A DNA stretch of 64,000 bases from an uncultured Propionivibrio sp. (GTDB lineage: Bacteria > Pseudomonadota > Gammaproteobacteria > Burkholderiales > Rhodocyclaceae), in NCBI RefSeq assembly GCF_963666255.1, contig NZ_OY762656.1, positions 186,001 to 250,000 of the forward strand, given 5' to 3'. The notes under the pieces were generated by a model. That model ran no database searches and was not told the DNA's origin. It was given only the letters and a program-made list of their open reading frames with translations. Positions 9,092-18,172 of the stretch are shown here, in pieces; the first letter of the stretch is position 1, and each line of letters starts with the position of its first letter. The translations under genes were made by a program, and so were the position numbers.

Positions 9092-10063
9092 TCAAGCATT
9101 GGCCTGAGCCACAGGGAGCTCTCCCAGCAAACGCCGGCTAAGCGTTTCGGAAAGCTTGTGGGGTTCGAACTTGGCCACATACTCGTCTACACCGACCGAT
9201 TTGCCCAATTGCTGATTGGACATGCCGGACAAGGATGAGTGCATGATCACCGGGATGCCGGCAAAGCGGGCGTCGGACTTGATCTTCTTGGTCAGGATAT
9301 AGCCGTCCATCTCCGGCATTTCGACGTCGGTCAGGACCAGACTGACGAATTTGCTGACTTCCTGACCAGCTGCCTGAGCATAATTGGCGACTTTCTCGAG
9401 CTCAGTCCAGGCATGCCGTCCGTTGATCGACTCGATGTATTTGACATTCATCGCTTCGAGCGTCCGGATGATCTGACGCCTTGCCACTACTGAATCGTCG
9501 GCAAACAAGACCGTCGCCTGCGTATTACCCAGCGGCTGGATGTTCCGATAGATGGACTCTTCGTCATAGTTCGTCGTTTCCGACAGCACCTTCTCGACGT
9601 CCATCATCATGACGAGACGACCGTCGGGAAGCTCGGTCACCGCTGTCACGAGGCCGCCCATTTCCGCCGTCAGCATTTCCGGCGGCACCTTCATCTGACT
9701 CCAATCGAGTCGCAAGATGGTATCGACGGCTTCAACCAGAAAACCTTGGGTATGCCCGGCATACTCGGTGACGATCATGATCGAACGCGGCGTGTCTGTG
9801 GAAACACCCGCGTATTTCGCCAGATCAACCACCGGCACCAGCGCCCCGCGCAGGCTGACCATGCCTTCCACCGACGCAGGCATCTCCGGCGCCGATGTAA
9901 TCGGCGGCGTCCGCATCACCTCGCGCACCTTAAACACATTGATGCCGAAGGTTTCTCGGCGCCCGGTCCGTTCGTTCAGGCCAAGCGAGAAAAGAAGAAT
10001 CTCAAGCTTGTTGGTGCCGGCGAGCTTGGTCCGCGCATCAATGCTTTTCAAAAGCTCTGACAT
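9092..10063 (-). CDS. cheV: CheV coupling protein (CheW plus receiver), second copy
   Basis: A 323-residue paralogue of the neighbouring gene. It has a CheW-like domain ([30 protein letters not shown]), an acidic linker (NYDEESIYRN), and a receiver with FADDS and phospho-acceptor Asp in [14 protein letters not shown]. It differs from the first copy by a four-residue insert NERT in the first strand region. A strong ribosome site (AGAGGGAG) precedes the ATG. It heads the cheV-cheV-cheY-cheZ-cheA part after a 153-base gap downstream of cheB. Confidence 0.92.
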   Translation of the reverse strand: MSELLKSIDARTKLAGTNKLEILLFSLGLNERTGRRETFGINVFKVREVMRTPPITSAPEMPASVEGMVSLRGALVPVVDLAKYAGVSTDTPRSIMIVTEYAGHTQGFLVEAVDTILRLDWSQMKVPPEMLTAEMGGLVTAVTELPDGRLVMMMDVEKVLSETTNYDEESIYRNIQPLGNTQATVLFADDSVVARRQIIRTLEAMNVKYIESINGRHAWTELEKVANYAQAAGQEVSKFVSLVLTDVEMPEMDGYILTKKIKSDARFAGIPVIMHSSLSGMSNQQLGKSVGVDEYVAKFEPHKLSETLSRRLLGELPVAQANA

Positions 10064-10216
10064 ACTGTGACTCCCTCTTGGGAAAAATACCTTACTGTTC
10101 TTTGATACATCTTAATCCATCGGAATTCATTTAACCAACGCAGCTTCGCCGCAAGCCCTTGCCCAAGCGTGCATTAGCCTGCGTTGACGACGCCAGCGCA
10201 CATTACTTGAGCCCGA

Positions 10217-10867
10217 CTATTTGACCCCGGCGCGCATTGGCGTTTCGCTACCGCGCCCGACCAGCGCCATGACGCGCTTGGGTAACTCAGTAACACTGGC
10301 TACCTCCTCGACCGCGCCGATCAGGGCCGCTTCTCTCGGCATGCCATAGACGACGCAACTCGCCTCGTCCTGCCCGAACGTCCGCCCCCCCGCCTGTCGC
10401 ATCCGCAACAAGCCGCAGGCGCCGTCTTTCCCCATGCCGGTCAGGATGACGCCGATCGCATTGCGCCCCACCACTTCCGCCGCCGAATCGAAAAGCACAT
10501 CGACCGAGGGACGATGGCGATTCACGGGCGGCGTCGACAACAACTCCGTCATATAACCGCCCCCTTGTCGCCGCAGGCGCAAATGGGAGTGGCCTGGCGC
10601 GACATAGACCGTCCCGGTTTCGACGACCTCCCCCCCTTGCGACTCGACGACGCGCGGCTTGCTCAAACTGTTCAAGCGCGCCGCAAAAGGGCCTGTAAAT
10701 GTCTCGGGCATATGCTGGACAACAAGGATCGGCGGGCAATCAGCCGGAATCCCTTGCAAAAAACTCTTGACGGCCTCGGTCCCTCCGGTCGACGCCCCGA
10801 CGAAGATGATCTTCGCGCCACCGACCACCGGCCGGCATGACGGCTGCACAGAGGGGGCCGGATTCAT
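10217..10867 (-). CDS. cheB: CheB-type receptor methylesterase without receiver domain
   Basis: A 216-residue protein that is only the catalytic domain of CheB. The catalytic Ser (GASTGGTEA), His ([10 protein letters not shown]) and Asp ([10 protein letters not shown]) are all present. It removes methyl or amide groups from chemoreceptor glutamates. The usual N-terminal CheY-like receiver is absent, so its activity cannot be raised directly by CheA phosphorylation. The ATG at 10867 directly follows the cheR stop (TGACATG), which supports this start over longer frames overlapping cheR. The neighbouring cheR fixes the role. Confidence 0.88.
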   Translation of the reverse strand: MNPAPSVQPSCRPVVGGAKIIFVGASTGGTEAVKSFLQGIPADCPPILVVQHMPETFTGPFAARLNSLSKPRVVESQGGEVVETGTVYVAPGHSHLRLRRQGGGYMTELLSTPPVNRHRPSVDVLFDSAAEVVGRNAIGVILTGMGKDGACGLLRMRQAGGRTFGQDEASCVVYGMPREAALIGAVEEVASVTELPKRVMALVGRGSETPMRAGVK

Positions 10868-10868
10868 G

Positions 10869-11738
10869 TCACCGTTTCTTTGGAACAAGATCGTAGACCG
10901 TCTTTCCAAGCGAACGGAAGAGATCCGCCGCATGCAGGAAGCTTTCCGAATGCCCGGCAAATAACAGCCCGTTTTCGCTCATCAAGGGAGCAAAGCGCGT
11001 GAGAATCTTGTGCTGAGTCGGTTTGTCGAAATAAATCATGACATTGCGACAAAACAGCGCATCGATGGGGCCGCGTACGAACCAGTTGGGCTCGAGCAGA
11101 TTGAGACGCTGAAAAGTGATCATGCGGCGCAACTCTGGTTTCACCACATAGCCGCCGCCTGCGGTCAGCGGTTCGCGCGTAAAGAACCGGTTCAAGCGCT
11201 CTGGGGACATCTTGTCGACGCGATCCGCCGGATAGACCCCTTTGGCTGCCGTCGCCAGAACGCTGGTATCGAGGTCGGTCGCAACAATCGTCACCGGGAC
11301 GTTATAACCGCCGAGTGCTTCAACCGCGGTAATCGCGATGCTATACGGCTCCTCGCCCGTCGACGCCGCCGAACACCAGATCTTGATCGACTGCTTGCCC
11401 TGAATTTTCCTGAGATGATCGGCCAGAATCGGAAAATGATGGGGTTCGCGAAAGAACGACGTAAGATTGGTCGTCAGCGAATTGACGAACTTTTCCCACT
11501 CCAATCGATCCCCCCGCTCCAGCAGCGCCAGATATTCGCTAAAGGTCCGCTTGCCGGTTTCACGAAGACGGCGGGCGAGTCGGCTATAGACCATATCCTG
11601 CTTGGTCGCAGCGAGCGAAATCCCGGCGTGTTCATAAATCATCTTGCGCACGCGCTCGAAATCCGCCGCGGTAAACACAAATTCGCGATCACCTGTCCCG
11701 ATCGACGAAAGACCCAGTCCGGACCTCAGTTCAGGCAC
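10869..11738 (-). CDS. cheR: CheR receptor methyltransferase
   Basis: A 289-residue SAM-dependent methyltransferase with an N-terminal helical CheR_N domain and a C-terminal Rossmann domain. Motif I reads [16 protein letters not shown] (about 128-143), followed by [12 protein letters not shown] and [10 protein letters not shown]. It methylates receptor glutamates and opposes CheB, which lies one base downstream. Length is normal. Confidence 0.95.
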   Translation of the reverse strand: MPELRSGLGLSSIGTGDREFVFTAADFERVRKMIYEHAGISLAATKQDMVYSRLARRLRETGKRTFSEYLALLERGDRLEWEKFVNSLTTNLTSFFREPHHFPILADHLRKIQGKQSIKIWCSAASTGEEPYSIAITAVEALGGYNVPVTIVATDLDTSVLATAAKGVYPADRVDKMSPERLNRFFTREPLTAGGGYVVKPELRRMITFQRLNLLEPNWFVRGPIDALFCRNVMIYFDKPTQHKILTRFAPLMSENGLLFAGHSESFLHAADLFRSLGKTVYDLVPKKR

Positions 11739-11804
11739 TTTTTTACTCCCTATTGACGTTACAGCAAGGCGCTTTGTTGACTGACAAAATCCGCCTGCGC
11801 TGGT

Positions 11805-12746
11805 TCAATTGCGCCCTTCGGCGGGCTTGAGTGCGCTTTCCACTCCTTGCTCGCCGTCGACCTCGATGTTGGCGCTGCCGTCCTCCTGAAGCATCGCCTC
11901 TTCGGTCCGTTTGTTCAGGACAACAATGCTGATCCGGCGATTCGACGGATCGAGAGGGTCGTTCTTGTTGAACAACACGGTCGACGACAGGCCGACGACA
12001 CGCAAAACCTTGTTCTCATCCATGCCGCCGGCAATCATCTCGCGCCGCGACGCGTTGGCCCGATTTGCCGAAAGCTCCCAATTCGAAAAGCCCTTCTCGC
12101 CGCTGCTGTACTGAGCGGCGTCGGTGTGTCCGGAAAAGCTGACTTTGTTCGGTACCGCATTCAGCGCCTTGCCGATTTCGCGCAATATGACTCGCGAATA
12201 CGGTTTGAGATCGGCGCTGCTGAGGTCGAACATCGGCCGGTTTTTCTCGTCGATGATCTGGATGCGGAGCCCCTCGGGGGTCACATCGATCAGGAGCTGA
12301 TTCTTGAATTGCCGCAAGGTCGAATTGCTGTCGATCAGTTTCTCGATACTTTGCTTGAGTTCGTTGAGCGCCGCCCTTTCGCGCATCTCGAACTCCTTGC
12401 GCAACTGCTCGCGGAGATCCTTGCCTGCGTCACGCTTTGCCGCCATCTCGCCGCCCTTGACTTGCCCGGAGGTCGCCGTGATGTCCTTGCCGCCACCCTT
12501 GAGGATGCTGGTGGCGTCACCGGCGCCGGTTCCGCCGGACAAACTCACCCGCATCGGATTCTGGAAATACTCGGCGATCCCCTTGAGGTCACCGTTCGCC
12601 GTCGATCCAAGCAGCCACATGAGCAGGAAAAACGCCATCATCGCCGTGACGAAGTCGGCATAGGCAAGTTTCCAGGCGCCGCCATGGTGCCCGGCTGCGG
12701 ACTTCTTGATCCGTTTGATGACAATAGGGCGGACGTCTTCGCTCAT
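11805..12746 (-). CDS. motB: MotB flagellar stator subunit
   Basis: A 313-residue protein with one N-terminal membrane helix containing the proton-binding Asp31 (AYADFVTAMMAFFLLMWLL), a plug/linker region, and a C-terminal OmpA-like peptidoglycan-binding domain (about 150-285: VSFSGHTDAA, NWELSANRANASRR). It anchors the MotA/MotB proton channel to the cell wall. It lies downstream of motA with a 29-base gap. Confidence 0.96.
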   Translation of the reverse strand: MSEDVRPIVIKRIKKSAAGHHGGAWKLAYADFVTAMMAFFLLMWLLGSTANGDLKGIAEYFQNPMRVSLSGGTGAGDATSILKGGGKDITATSGQVKGGEMAAKRDAGKDLREQLRKEFEMRERAALNELKQSIEKLIDSNSTLRQFKNQLLIDVTPEGLRIQIIDEKNRPMFDLSSADLKPYSRVILREIGKALNAVPNKVSFSGHTDAAQYSSGEKGFSNWELSANRANASRREMIAGGMDENKVLRVVGLSSTVLFNKNDPLDPSNRRISIVVLNKRTEEAMLQEDGSANIEVDGEQGVESALKPAEGRN

Positions 12747-12775
12747 TCGTTCTTATTCCTGGACGGGGACGCCGC

Positions 12776-13633
12776 TCATTTACCCTTGCGCGCCTTGAGC
12801 TCGTTCTCAAGTTCGCTGAAGGTCGGCCGGTCGCCCGAGAAGAGCACCTTGCGCCCGAACTCGACCGCCACCTGCGGTGCATAGCCGGACATCGACGCCA
12901 GCAACACCACCTTGATCACCTGGAAAATCTTTGAGCCCTCGTGTGCCTTTTGTTCGAGCTGGGTCGAAATCGGCGCGATAAAGCCGTATGAAACGAGAAT
13001 ACCGAGGAAGGTACCAACGAGCGCGCCGCCGATCATCTTGCCAAGGACAGGCGGCGGTTCGCCGACCGAACCCATGACGTTGACCACGCCCATCACGGCG
13101 ACAACGATACCGAATGCCGGCAAGGCGTCGGCCACCTTGGACATGACGTGCCCGGGCACTTCGACCTCGTGGTGATGGGTCTCGATTTCGATGTCCATCA
13201 GGTTTTCGATTTCCATCGCGTTAAGGTTGCCGCCAACCATCATGCGCAGATAATCGGTGATGAATTCCATGACATGGTGATCATGCGAAATTGCCGGGAA
13301 TTTGCTGAAAATCGGACTCTCGTGCGGATTCTCGACGTCGTTCTCGATCGACATCAGGCCTTCCTTGCGCACCTTCGAGAGCACTTCGAACAGCATGGCC
13401 AGGAGATCGACATACAGGGCCTTGTTGTATTTCGACCCCTTGAACAGACTTGGCAGGGCGCCAACCGTCGACTTGATGACCTTGATGTCGTTGCCGGCCA
13501 GAAAGCCGCCCAGCGCCAACCCGACGATCGCGACATACTCAAGCGGCATCCACAGGGCAGCAAGACTGCCGTGAACCGCATAGGTGCCGATCGACGACCC
13601 CAGAATAATGACATACCCGACAATCAGAAACAT
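12776..13633 (-). CDS. motA: MotA flagellar stator proton-channel subunit
   Basis: A 285-residue protein with four membrane segments: two at the N terminus (about 1-20 and 30-48) and two near 175-225. Conserved segments include LPAFGIVVAVMGVVNVMG and GGALVGTFLGILVSYG. Together with MotB it conducts protons and drives the rotor. A palindrome and a -10-like TACAAT lie 55-75 bases upstream. Confidence 0.96.
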   Translation of the reverse strand: MFLIVGYVIILGSSIGTYAVHGSLAALWMPLEYVAIVGLALGGFLAGNDIKVIKSTVGALPSLFKGSKYNKALYVDLLAMLFEVLSKVRKEGLMSIENDVENPHESPIFSKFPAISHDHHVMEFITDYLRMMVGGNLNAMEIENLMDIEIETHHHEVEVPGHVMSKVADALPAFGIVVAVMGVVNVMGSVGEPPPVLGKMIGGALVGTFLGILVSYGFIAPISTQLEQKAHEGSKIFQVIKVVLLASMSGYAPQVAVEFGRKVLFSGDRPTFSELENELKARKGK

Positions 13634-13687
13634 TCAGCCCTCTAGCTTTCTCATGCGATGGCACGACCATCGCCTGCTTCGTGCACC

Positions 13688-13708
13688 GTCATATTGTAAC
13701 GATATGAC
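13688..13708. promoter_or_regulatory. 21-bp inverted repeat upstream of motA
   Basis: GTCATAT-N7-ATATGAC forms a perfect 7-bp-arm inverted repeat. On the minus strand it overlaps TACAAT (13699-13694), a possible -10 box for motA. A regulator dimer site on top of the motA promoter would explain this. No sigma-28-type box was found here. Confidence 0.4.
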
Positions 13709-13743
13709 CCGTGGGAGGAAACCGCAAAACGCGCCCGACGCCG

Positions 13744-14382
13744 CTATTCCGTTGTCCCGAACAACAACGGCAACACAAGTCGGAAATCCCGCCCGAACAT
13801 CCCGCGCGGAAGATCGGCCAGCGCCACCGCCCGCGTCACCATCCTCACCGCGTCCTGATCGAGCGCCGGCTGGCCGCTTGACCGATGCACGACAACCTCG
13901 GCCGGCGCGCGACTTCCATGCAGCGTTACCGCGACATCGACGCGCCCCTGCCGGCCCTTGTCACCGGCGCTGACAATCCCGGAAAAGGCCTGCCGGGCGG
14001 CGAGCGCCAGATTGAAACGGTACGTCCGCATGTCGTCAGCATCAACCCCCTCCGCCGTGTCGGCAGACAACGGATTGGCCGCGATTGTTTCCGGCGCTGC
14101 GGGAGCCGTCGCCGCTGCCCGTGGCGATTCGACACGACGCAACGCCGCCGACCGCACCGACATCGCACCGTCGCCAGCTCTGTCCGGCCTGCCGGGCAAC
14201 GTCCTCCGAGCCTCGGCCGCAGCCGCCTGCAGACGAACGTCGATCCGCCCACGGGACTCATCCGCCGTCGCTCCTCCCAGCCGGAATCGCGCGTCCCGCG
14301 GCATGCCCGCCAACAGCACCAGATGAGCCACGACCGACAGCAGGAGCGCGCCGACAAGCGCGCGGGGCAAGCGCAGGAACAT
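13744..14382 (-). CDS. TonB-family energy-transducer-like protein
   Basis: About 212 residues from the ATG at 14382, chosen because GGGGA lies six bases before it; an in-frame ATG at 14397 is possible. It has one N-terminal membrane anchor (LVGALLLSVVAHLVLLAGM), a low-complexity Ala/Arg-rich periplasmic stretch, and a C-terminal TonB-like domain (VDVAVTLHGSRAPAEVVV, SSGQPALDQDAVRMV). The Pro-rich spanner of classical TonB is short or missing. No exbB/exbD or receptor gene is adjacent, so the function is not certain. It could be a TonB-domain protein of another role. Confidence 0.65.
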   Translation of the reverse strand: MFLRLPRALVGALLLSVVAHLVLLAGMPRDARFRLGGATADESRGRIDVRLQAAAAEARRTLPGRPDRAGDGAMSVRSAALRRVESPRAAATAPAAPETIAANPLSADTAEGVDADDMRTYRFNLALAARQAFSGIVSAGDKGRQGRVDVAVTLHGSRAPAEVVVHRSSGQPALDQDAVRMVTRAVALADLPRGMFGRDFRLVLPLLFGTTE

Positions 14383-14502
14383 GGAATTCCCCGGCAAAGC
14401 TTGAGAAAAACGGCCTTCCTTCTAGAGAAAAACCCTCTGGACAGGCAAAATACGGACTTTATTGTATGCGGCGCCGCTTCACGCCGCCAGCCAGCCCCGC
14501 CC

Positions 14503-15453
14503 ATGAACCCGCACCAAACCGAATACGACGACAACGTGCACGACACCGAGTCGCTGGTCGCTCAACGCGCTGCCGCCGCGACCCGCAGCACCTGGGTCAG
14601 CGTCGTCGTCAATCTGGCCCTGACCCTCCTGCAGATCGCGACCGGCATCCTGGCCAAGTCGCAAGGCCTGATCGCCGACGGCATCCATTCGCTGTCCGAC
14701 CTCGTCGCCGACTTCGTCGTGCTGGTCGCCAACCATCACAGCCAGAAGGACGCCGACGCCGACCACCCCTACGGCCACCAGCGTTTCGAAACGGGCGCGT
14801 CGCTGGCGCTCGGCGCACTCTTGCTGGCCGTCGGCCTTGGCATGCTGTGGTCCGCCTTCACCAAGCTCGAAGCGCCTGCCAGCATTCCGACCGTGCATCT
14901 GTCGGCGCTCTGGGTGGCTCTGGGCGCCCTCGTCGCCAAGGAGACGCTGTTCCGCTACATGCTTGCCGTCGCCAAGCGCGTCAAATCGAGCATGCTCGTC
15001 GCCAATGCCTGGCACGCCCGGTCGGATGCCGCCTCGTCGCTGGTCGTCGCCATCGGCATCGTCGGCAACCTCGCCGGGTTCCCGATTTTCGACCCGATCG
15101 CCGCGCTGATCGTCGGTTTCATGGTCAGCCGCATGGGCTGGTCCTTCGGCTGGGACGCGCTGCACGATCTCATGGACCGCGCCGTCGACGACGAAGAAGT
15201 CGCCGCGATTCGCGCAACGCTGCTCGAGACCCCGGGCGTCGAGAACGTACATGACCTGCGCACCCGCAAAATGGGCGACATGATCGTCGTCGATGTCCAC
15301 CTCGAAGTCGACGCCGCGCAAACCGTCGAAGCCGGCCACAACATCGCCGTCGCCGCCCGCAACCGCGTCATGCAGCGACACCGGGTGATCAATCTCCTGA
15401 CGCACATCGACCCGGCGCAACGCCCGGACCTCGATCACCAACCACCGCCCTGA
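14503..15453 (+). CDS. Cation diffusion facilitator (CDF) metal exporter
   Basis: A 316-residue CDF protein. The ATG at 14503 gives the expected short N-terminal tail before the first of six membrane helices. Metal-site motifs are visible in helix 2 (ADGIHSLSDLVAD) and helix 5 (HARSDAASSLVV), and a C-terminal cytoplasmic ferredoxin-like dimer domain follows (ETPGVENVHDLRTRKMGD). Such proteins export Zn2+, Fe2+ or similar ions in exchange for protons. It ends 5 bases before a FeoB-like gene, so the two are probably co-transcribed. Confidence 0.88.
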   Translation: MNPHQTEYDDNVHDTESLVAQRAAAATRSTWVSVVVNLALTLLQIATGILAKSQGLIADGIHSLSDLVADFVVLVANHHSQKDADADHPYGHQRFETGASLALGALLLAVGLGMLWSAFTKLEAPASIPTVHLSALWVALGALVAKETLFRYMLAVAKRVKSSMLVANAWHARSDAASSLVVAIGIVGNLAGFPIFDPIAALIVGFMVSRMGWSFGWDALHDLMDRAVDDEEVAAIRATLLETPGVENVHDLRTRKMGDMIVVDVHLEVDAAQTVEAGHNIAVAARNRVMQRHRVINLLTHIDPAQRPDLDHQPPP

Positions 15454-15458
15454 ACGCC

Positions 15459-17498
15459 ATGCGCCCGACCGTCACCGCTCCCTTGCGCGGCCCCTTGCTG
15501 CGTGGCGCCCGTCGGCCCCGCGTCGTCCTCGTCGGCCGCTTCGGCGCCGGCAAGAGCACCATCTTCGAGGCCGCCTCCAGCCCGGTCGTCCGCCATGAAC
15601 ATCTCGCCGGCCTGGGCGGCGCCTACCAGGAATGCATCGTCGACGTCGGCCTCGACCAGATCTCGCTCGTCGATCTGCCGTCGATCGATTCGCTGCACCG
15701 TCTGAGCCCGCAGGATCAGGTCGTCCTCATGTATCTGCTCTGGGGCGACCAATGGCCCGAGGTGGCGCCACGCGACGCAGCCGAGGCGGACAGCGACTTT
15801 CCTGCGCCGGACGTCCTGGTTCAGGTCGTCGACGCCACCGCCCTCGAACAGGATCTTGAGCTCGCCCTTGAACTCAGCATGCTCGGCCGGCCGATGGTCA
15901 TCGCCCTCAACCGGATCGACGAAGCGCGTCGCAAGGGGCGCTACATCAACGTCCAGACCCTGAGCGCGCGCCTCGGCGTCCCGGTCATTCCGACCAACGC
16001 AGCGATGGGCAAAGGCGTCGCCAAGCTCTTCGAGACGATCGTCGCCGTCGCCCGCGAAAAATCCTGCCCGCTGCCGCAACCCCCGACCCGGCACATCGCC
16101 GAAAGCCTGCAAGCCCTGCAGGCCGTCATCGCCACGCCGGAAATCGAAAACATCTTCCGCGTCCCGCGCGCCCTGCTGCTCTCGCAACTGGCGGAAAACG
16201 ACGACTATTTCCTGAGCGCCATCGGCACCCATTTTCCGCCGCTGCTCGACAAGATCATCACTGCCCGCGCAGCCGCCGAGGCCATGCTGCCGCGCCCACT
16301 GCCCGAAGAAGTGCACGCCGACCGCCACCACCGCGCCGCGCTCCTGCACGAAGCGGTCAGCAGCGCCCGCGGCACCGATCTCGGCGACAGCTGGCGACAC
16401 GGTCTCGACAAGATCTTCCTGCACCGACGCTGGGGCCTCGTCGGCAGTCTGCTGGTTTTCGCCACGGTGCTGTTCATCGTCCTCCAGATCAGCGCGCTGA
16501 TCGACGCATTCACCTCGGCGCGCCTGGCCGAATGGGTGCAGCAATGGCAACCGGACACCACGCCCGGGGTCATTGGCCGCGCCGTTGCCGACGGCCTCGT
16601 CGGCCTCGTCGGTATCGTCGCCCCCTACATGCTGCCGCTCGTCCTGCTGCTGGTGCTGCTCGAGGAATCGGGCGTCATGCACCGCGTCGCCTTCGTCGTC
16701 GACCGCGGCTTCCACCGCATCGGGCTGCACGGCGGCGTCGCCGTCCCGTTCCTGATGGGTCTCGGCTGCAACGTCCCCGCCATTTCTGCTGCCACCGCCA
16801 CCGGTTCCTGGCGCGAGCGCGTCGTCGCCGCCATCCTGATTACCTTCGTCCCCTGCTCGGCGCGCTCGGCGATCCTGCTCGCCATCGGCGGCAAGTATCT
16901 GGGCGGCATTGGCGTCCTTGCCATTTTCGTGCTGACGCTGTTCGCCATCGCCGTGCTCGGCAAACTGCTCTCCTGGCGGCTGGCGGACAGCGCGCCCGGC
17001 GTCGTCCAGTCCATCCCGCCCTATTCGCTGCCGCGCTGGTCCTGCGTCTGGCGCAAGACCTGGTCACGCACCGAGGACATCGTCACCATCGTCACGCCCC
17101 TGCTGGTCGTCGGCAGCGTCGTCCTCGCCCTGCTCAGCCACTTCGGCGCCGACCGCATCATCGACATCCTGCTGACGCCCGTCACCGTCTGGTGGCTCGG
17201 TCTGCCCGAAGCGCTCGGTGTGCCAATCCTGTTCGGCGTGCTGCGCAAGGAACTCTCGATGCTGATGATCCAGCAGGCACTCGGCACCGGCGACATCGCT
17301 GCCGTGCTCGATCCGGTCCAGATCTTCACTTTCCTGGTCTTCCTGACCTTCTACGTCCCCTGCCTATCGACGTTCGCGGTCACTTACCGGGCGCTCGGAC
17401 GCAAGGAAGCCTGGTTCTCGGCCGCCGTCTCGCTCACCAGCGCACTCGTACTCTCGGGATTGGCCCGTCTCGTCCTGGAGATCGCCCGACGCCTTTAG
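15459..17498 (+). CDS. Divergent FeoB-like GTPase/transporter
   Basis: A 679-residue protein with the FeoB layout: an N-terminal G domain (about 20-200), a helical GDI-like region, and a membrane domain with two gate repeats. G1 is GRFGAGKST (26-34), not the usual GxPNxGKT. G3 is DLPSI, not DLPG. G4 NRID is kept. Membrane signatures are FeoB-like: GLGCNVPAI and FVPCSARSAI (both gate Cys kept), and FYVPCLSTFAV near the C terminus. Classical FeoB imports Fe2+. The altered G motifs, the absence of feoA and the adjoining CDF exporter suggest a subfamily with another regulation or metal. The family call is firm, the substrate is not. Confidence 0.8.
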   Translation: MRPTVTAPLRGPLLRGARRPRVVLVGRFGAGKSTIFEAASSPVVRHEHLAGLGGAYQECIVDVGLDQISLVDLPSIDSLHRLSPQDQVVLMYLLWGDQWPEVAPRDAAEADSDFPAPDVLVQVVDATALEQDLELALELSMLGRPMVIALNRIDEARRKGRYINVQTLSARLGVPVIPTNAAMGKGVAKLFETIVAVAREKSCPLPQPPTRHIAESLQALQAVIATPEIENIFRVPRALLLSQLAENDDYFLSAIGTHFPPLLDKIITARAAAEAMLPRPLPEEVHADRHHRAALLHEAVSSARGTDLGDSWRHGLDKIFLHRRWGLVGSLLVFATVLFIVLQISALIDAFTSARLAEWVQQWQPDTTPGVIGRAVADGLVGLVGIVAPYMLPLVLLLVLLEESGVMHRVAFVVDRGFHRIGLHGGVAVPFLMGLGCNVPAISAATATGSWRERVVAAILITFVPCSARSAILLAIGGKYLGGIGVLAIFVLTLFAIAVLGKLLSWRLADSAPGVVQSIPPYSLPRWSCVWRKTWSRTEDIVTIVTPLLVVGSVVLALLSHFGADRIIDILLTPVTVWWLGLPEALGVPILFGVLRKELSMLMIQQALGTGDIAAVLDPVQIFTFLVFLTFYVPCLSTFAVTYRALGRKEAWFSAAVSLTSALVLSGLARLVLEIARRL

Positions 17499-17504
17499 CG
17501 CCTA

Positions 17505-17534
17505 TTTCGGCAGGGATCGCGAGCCCTACCGAAA
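17505..17534 (+). terminator. Hairpin after the FeoB-like gene
   Basis: TTTCGG-C-AGGG pairs with CCCT-A-CCGAAA across one mismatch, seven bases past the stop codon. It lacks a T-tract, so it may be a processing or weak termination hairpin. Confidence 0.35.
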
Positions 17535-17548
17535 CAGGCTCTTGACCC

Positions 17549-17587
17549 CGTGGACAATCCACGACAAAAGGTGACAATAGCGTCACC
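17549..17587 (+). promoter_or_regulatory. Two small hairpins abutting a start codon
   Basis: CGTGGA-CAA-TCCACG (17549-17563) is followed by GGTGAC-AATAGC-GTCACC (17570-17587), whose last base touches the ATG at 17588. The only ribosome-site-like sequence, AAAGGTGA, lies in the 5' arm of the second hairpin, so folding would hide it. Confidence 0.45.
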
Positions 17588-18148
17588 ATGGATCATCTGA
17601 TCAAAGATTCTGCGACGCTGGAACTCTATGCCTGGCTCGACCCTGAAGCCGAACTGCCGGGTTGGGATGTGCTGACCGGCAATCCTTTCGGCACATCGCT
17701 GCCGGAAGATCAGTTCACGACGGTCCAGAACTACTTCGCCGAGTATCATCTGGAGTACTACCGGCAGCGGCTTTTCAACGATTTTCCAAGCCGCCTGCAT
17801 GCGCTGCTGCTGTTTGCCACCAAGGTCGATGCCGAAAATTTCCGGGCCAAGCATCCGGGTCGCGTTTATGGCAAATATCTCGTCTGCGCGCGCAGCCGCG
17901 GCCCCTACACGGTCTCCTTCCACGATTCGAGCTGGCTCGACTACCTGCGCCTGCCGCACAGCCTCGGCCTGTCGACCCTCGACGAAGTCTCGAACTACTA
18001 CTGGAAGGGCGCGCTCGTCGAGGAAGTCGGCCTGCGTTTCATGGACGAGCCTTGGCGCGAAACGCCCGTCATCGAGGCGCTGTTCCAGGGCAAGCTCGAC
18101 CCGATCAGTCTGCAGCCGCAGACGCCCATGCTGCCCGGATTTTTCTGA
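17588..18148 (+). CDS. Uncharacterised protein, translation start behind a hairpin
   Basis: A 186-residue soluble protein that I do not recognise with confidence. No signal peptide or membrane segment is visible. It has a dense block of apparently conserved residues, with FATKVDAENF, HPGRVYGKYL, PYTVSFHDSSWLDYLRLP and EVSNYYWKGALVEEVGLRF. The compact pattern looks like an enzyme or nucleotide-binding fold rather than a structural protein, but no catalytic assignment is justified. The ATG at 17588 is immediately preceded by an inverted repeat that contains the Shine-Dalgarno-like AAAGGTGA in its 5' arm. Confidence 0.7.
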   Translation: MDHLIKDSATLELYAWLDPEAELPGWDVLTGNPFGTSLPEDQFTTVQNYFAEYHLEYYRQRLFNDFPSRLHALLLFATKVDAENFRAKHPGRVYGKYLVCARSRGPYTVSFHDSSWLDYLRLPHSLGLSTLDEVSNYYWKGALVEEVGLRFMDEPWRETPVIEALFQGKLDPISLQPQTPMLPGFF

Positions 18149-18172
18149 GCAAGGTCTGCCCGCAAGCGTGCC

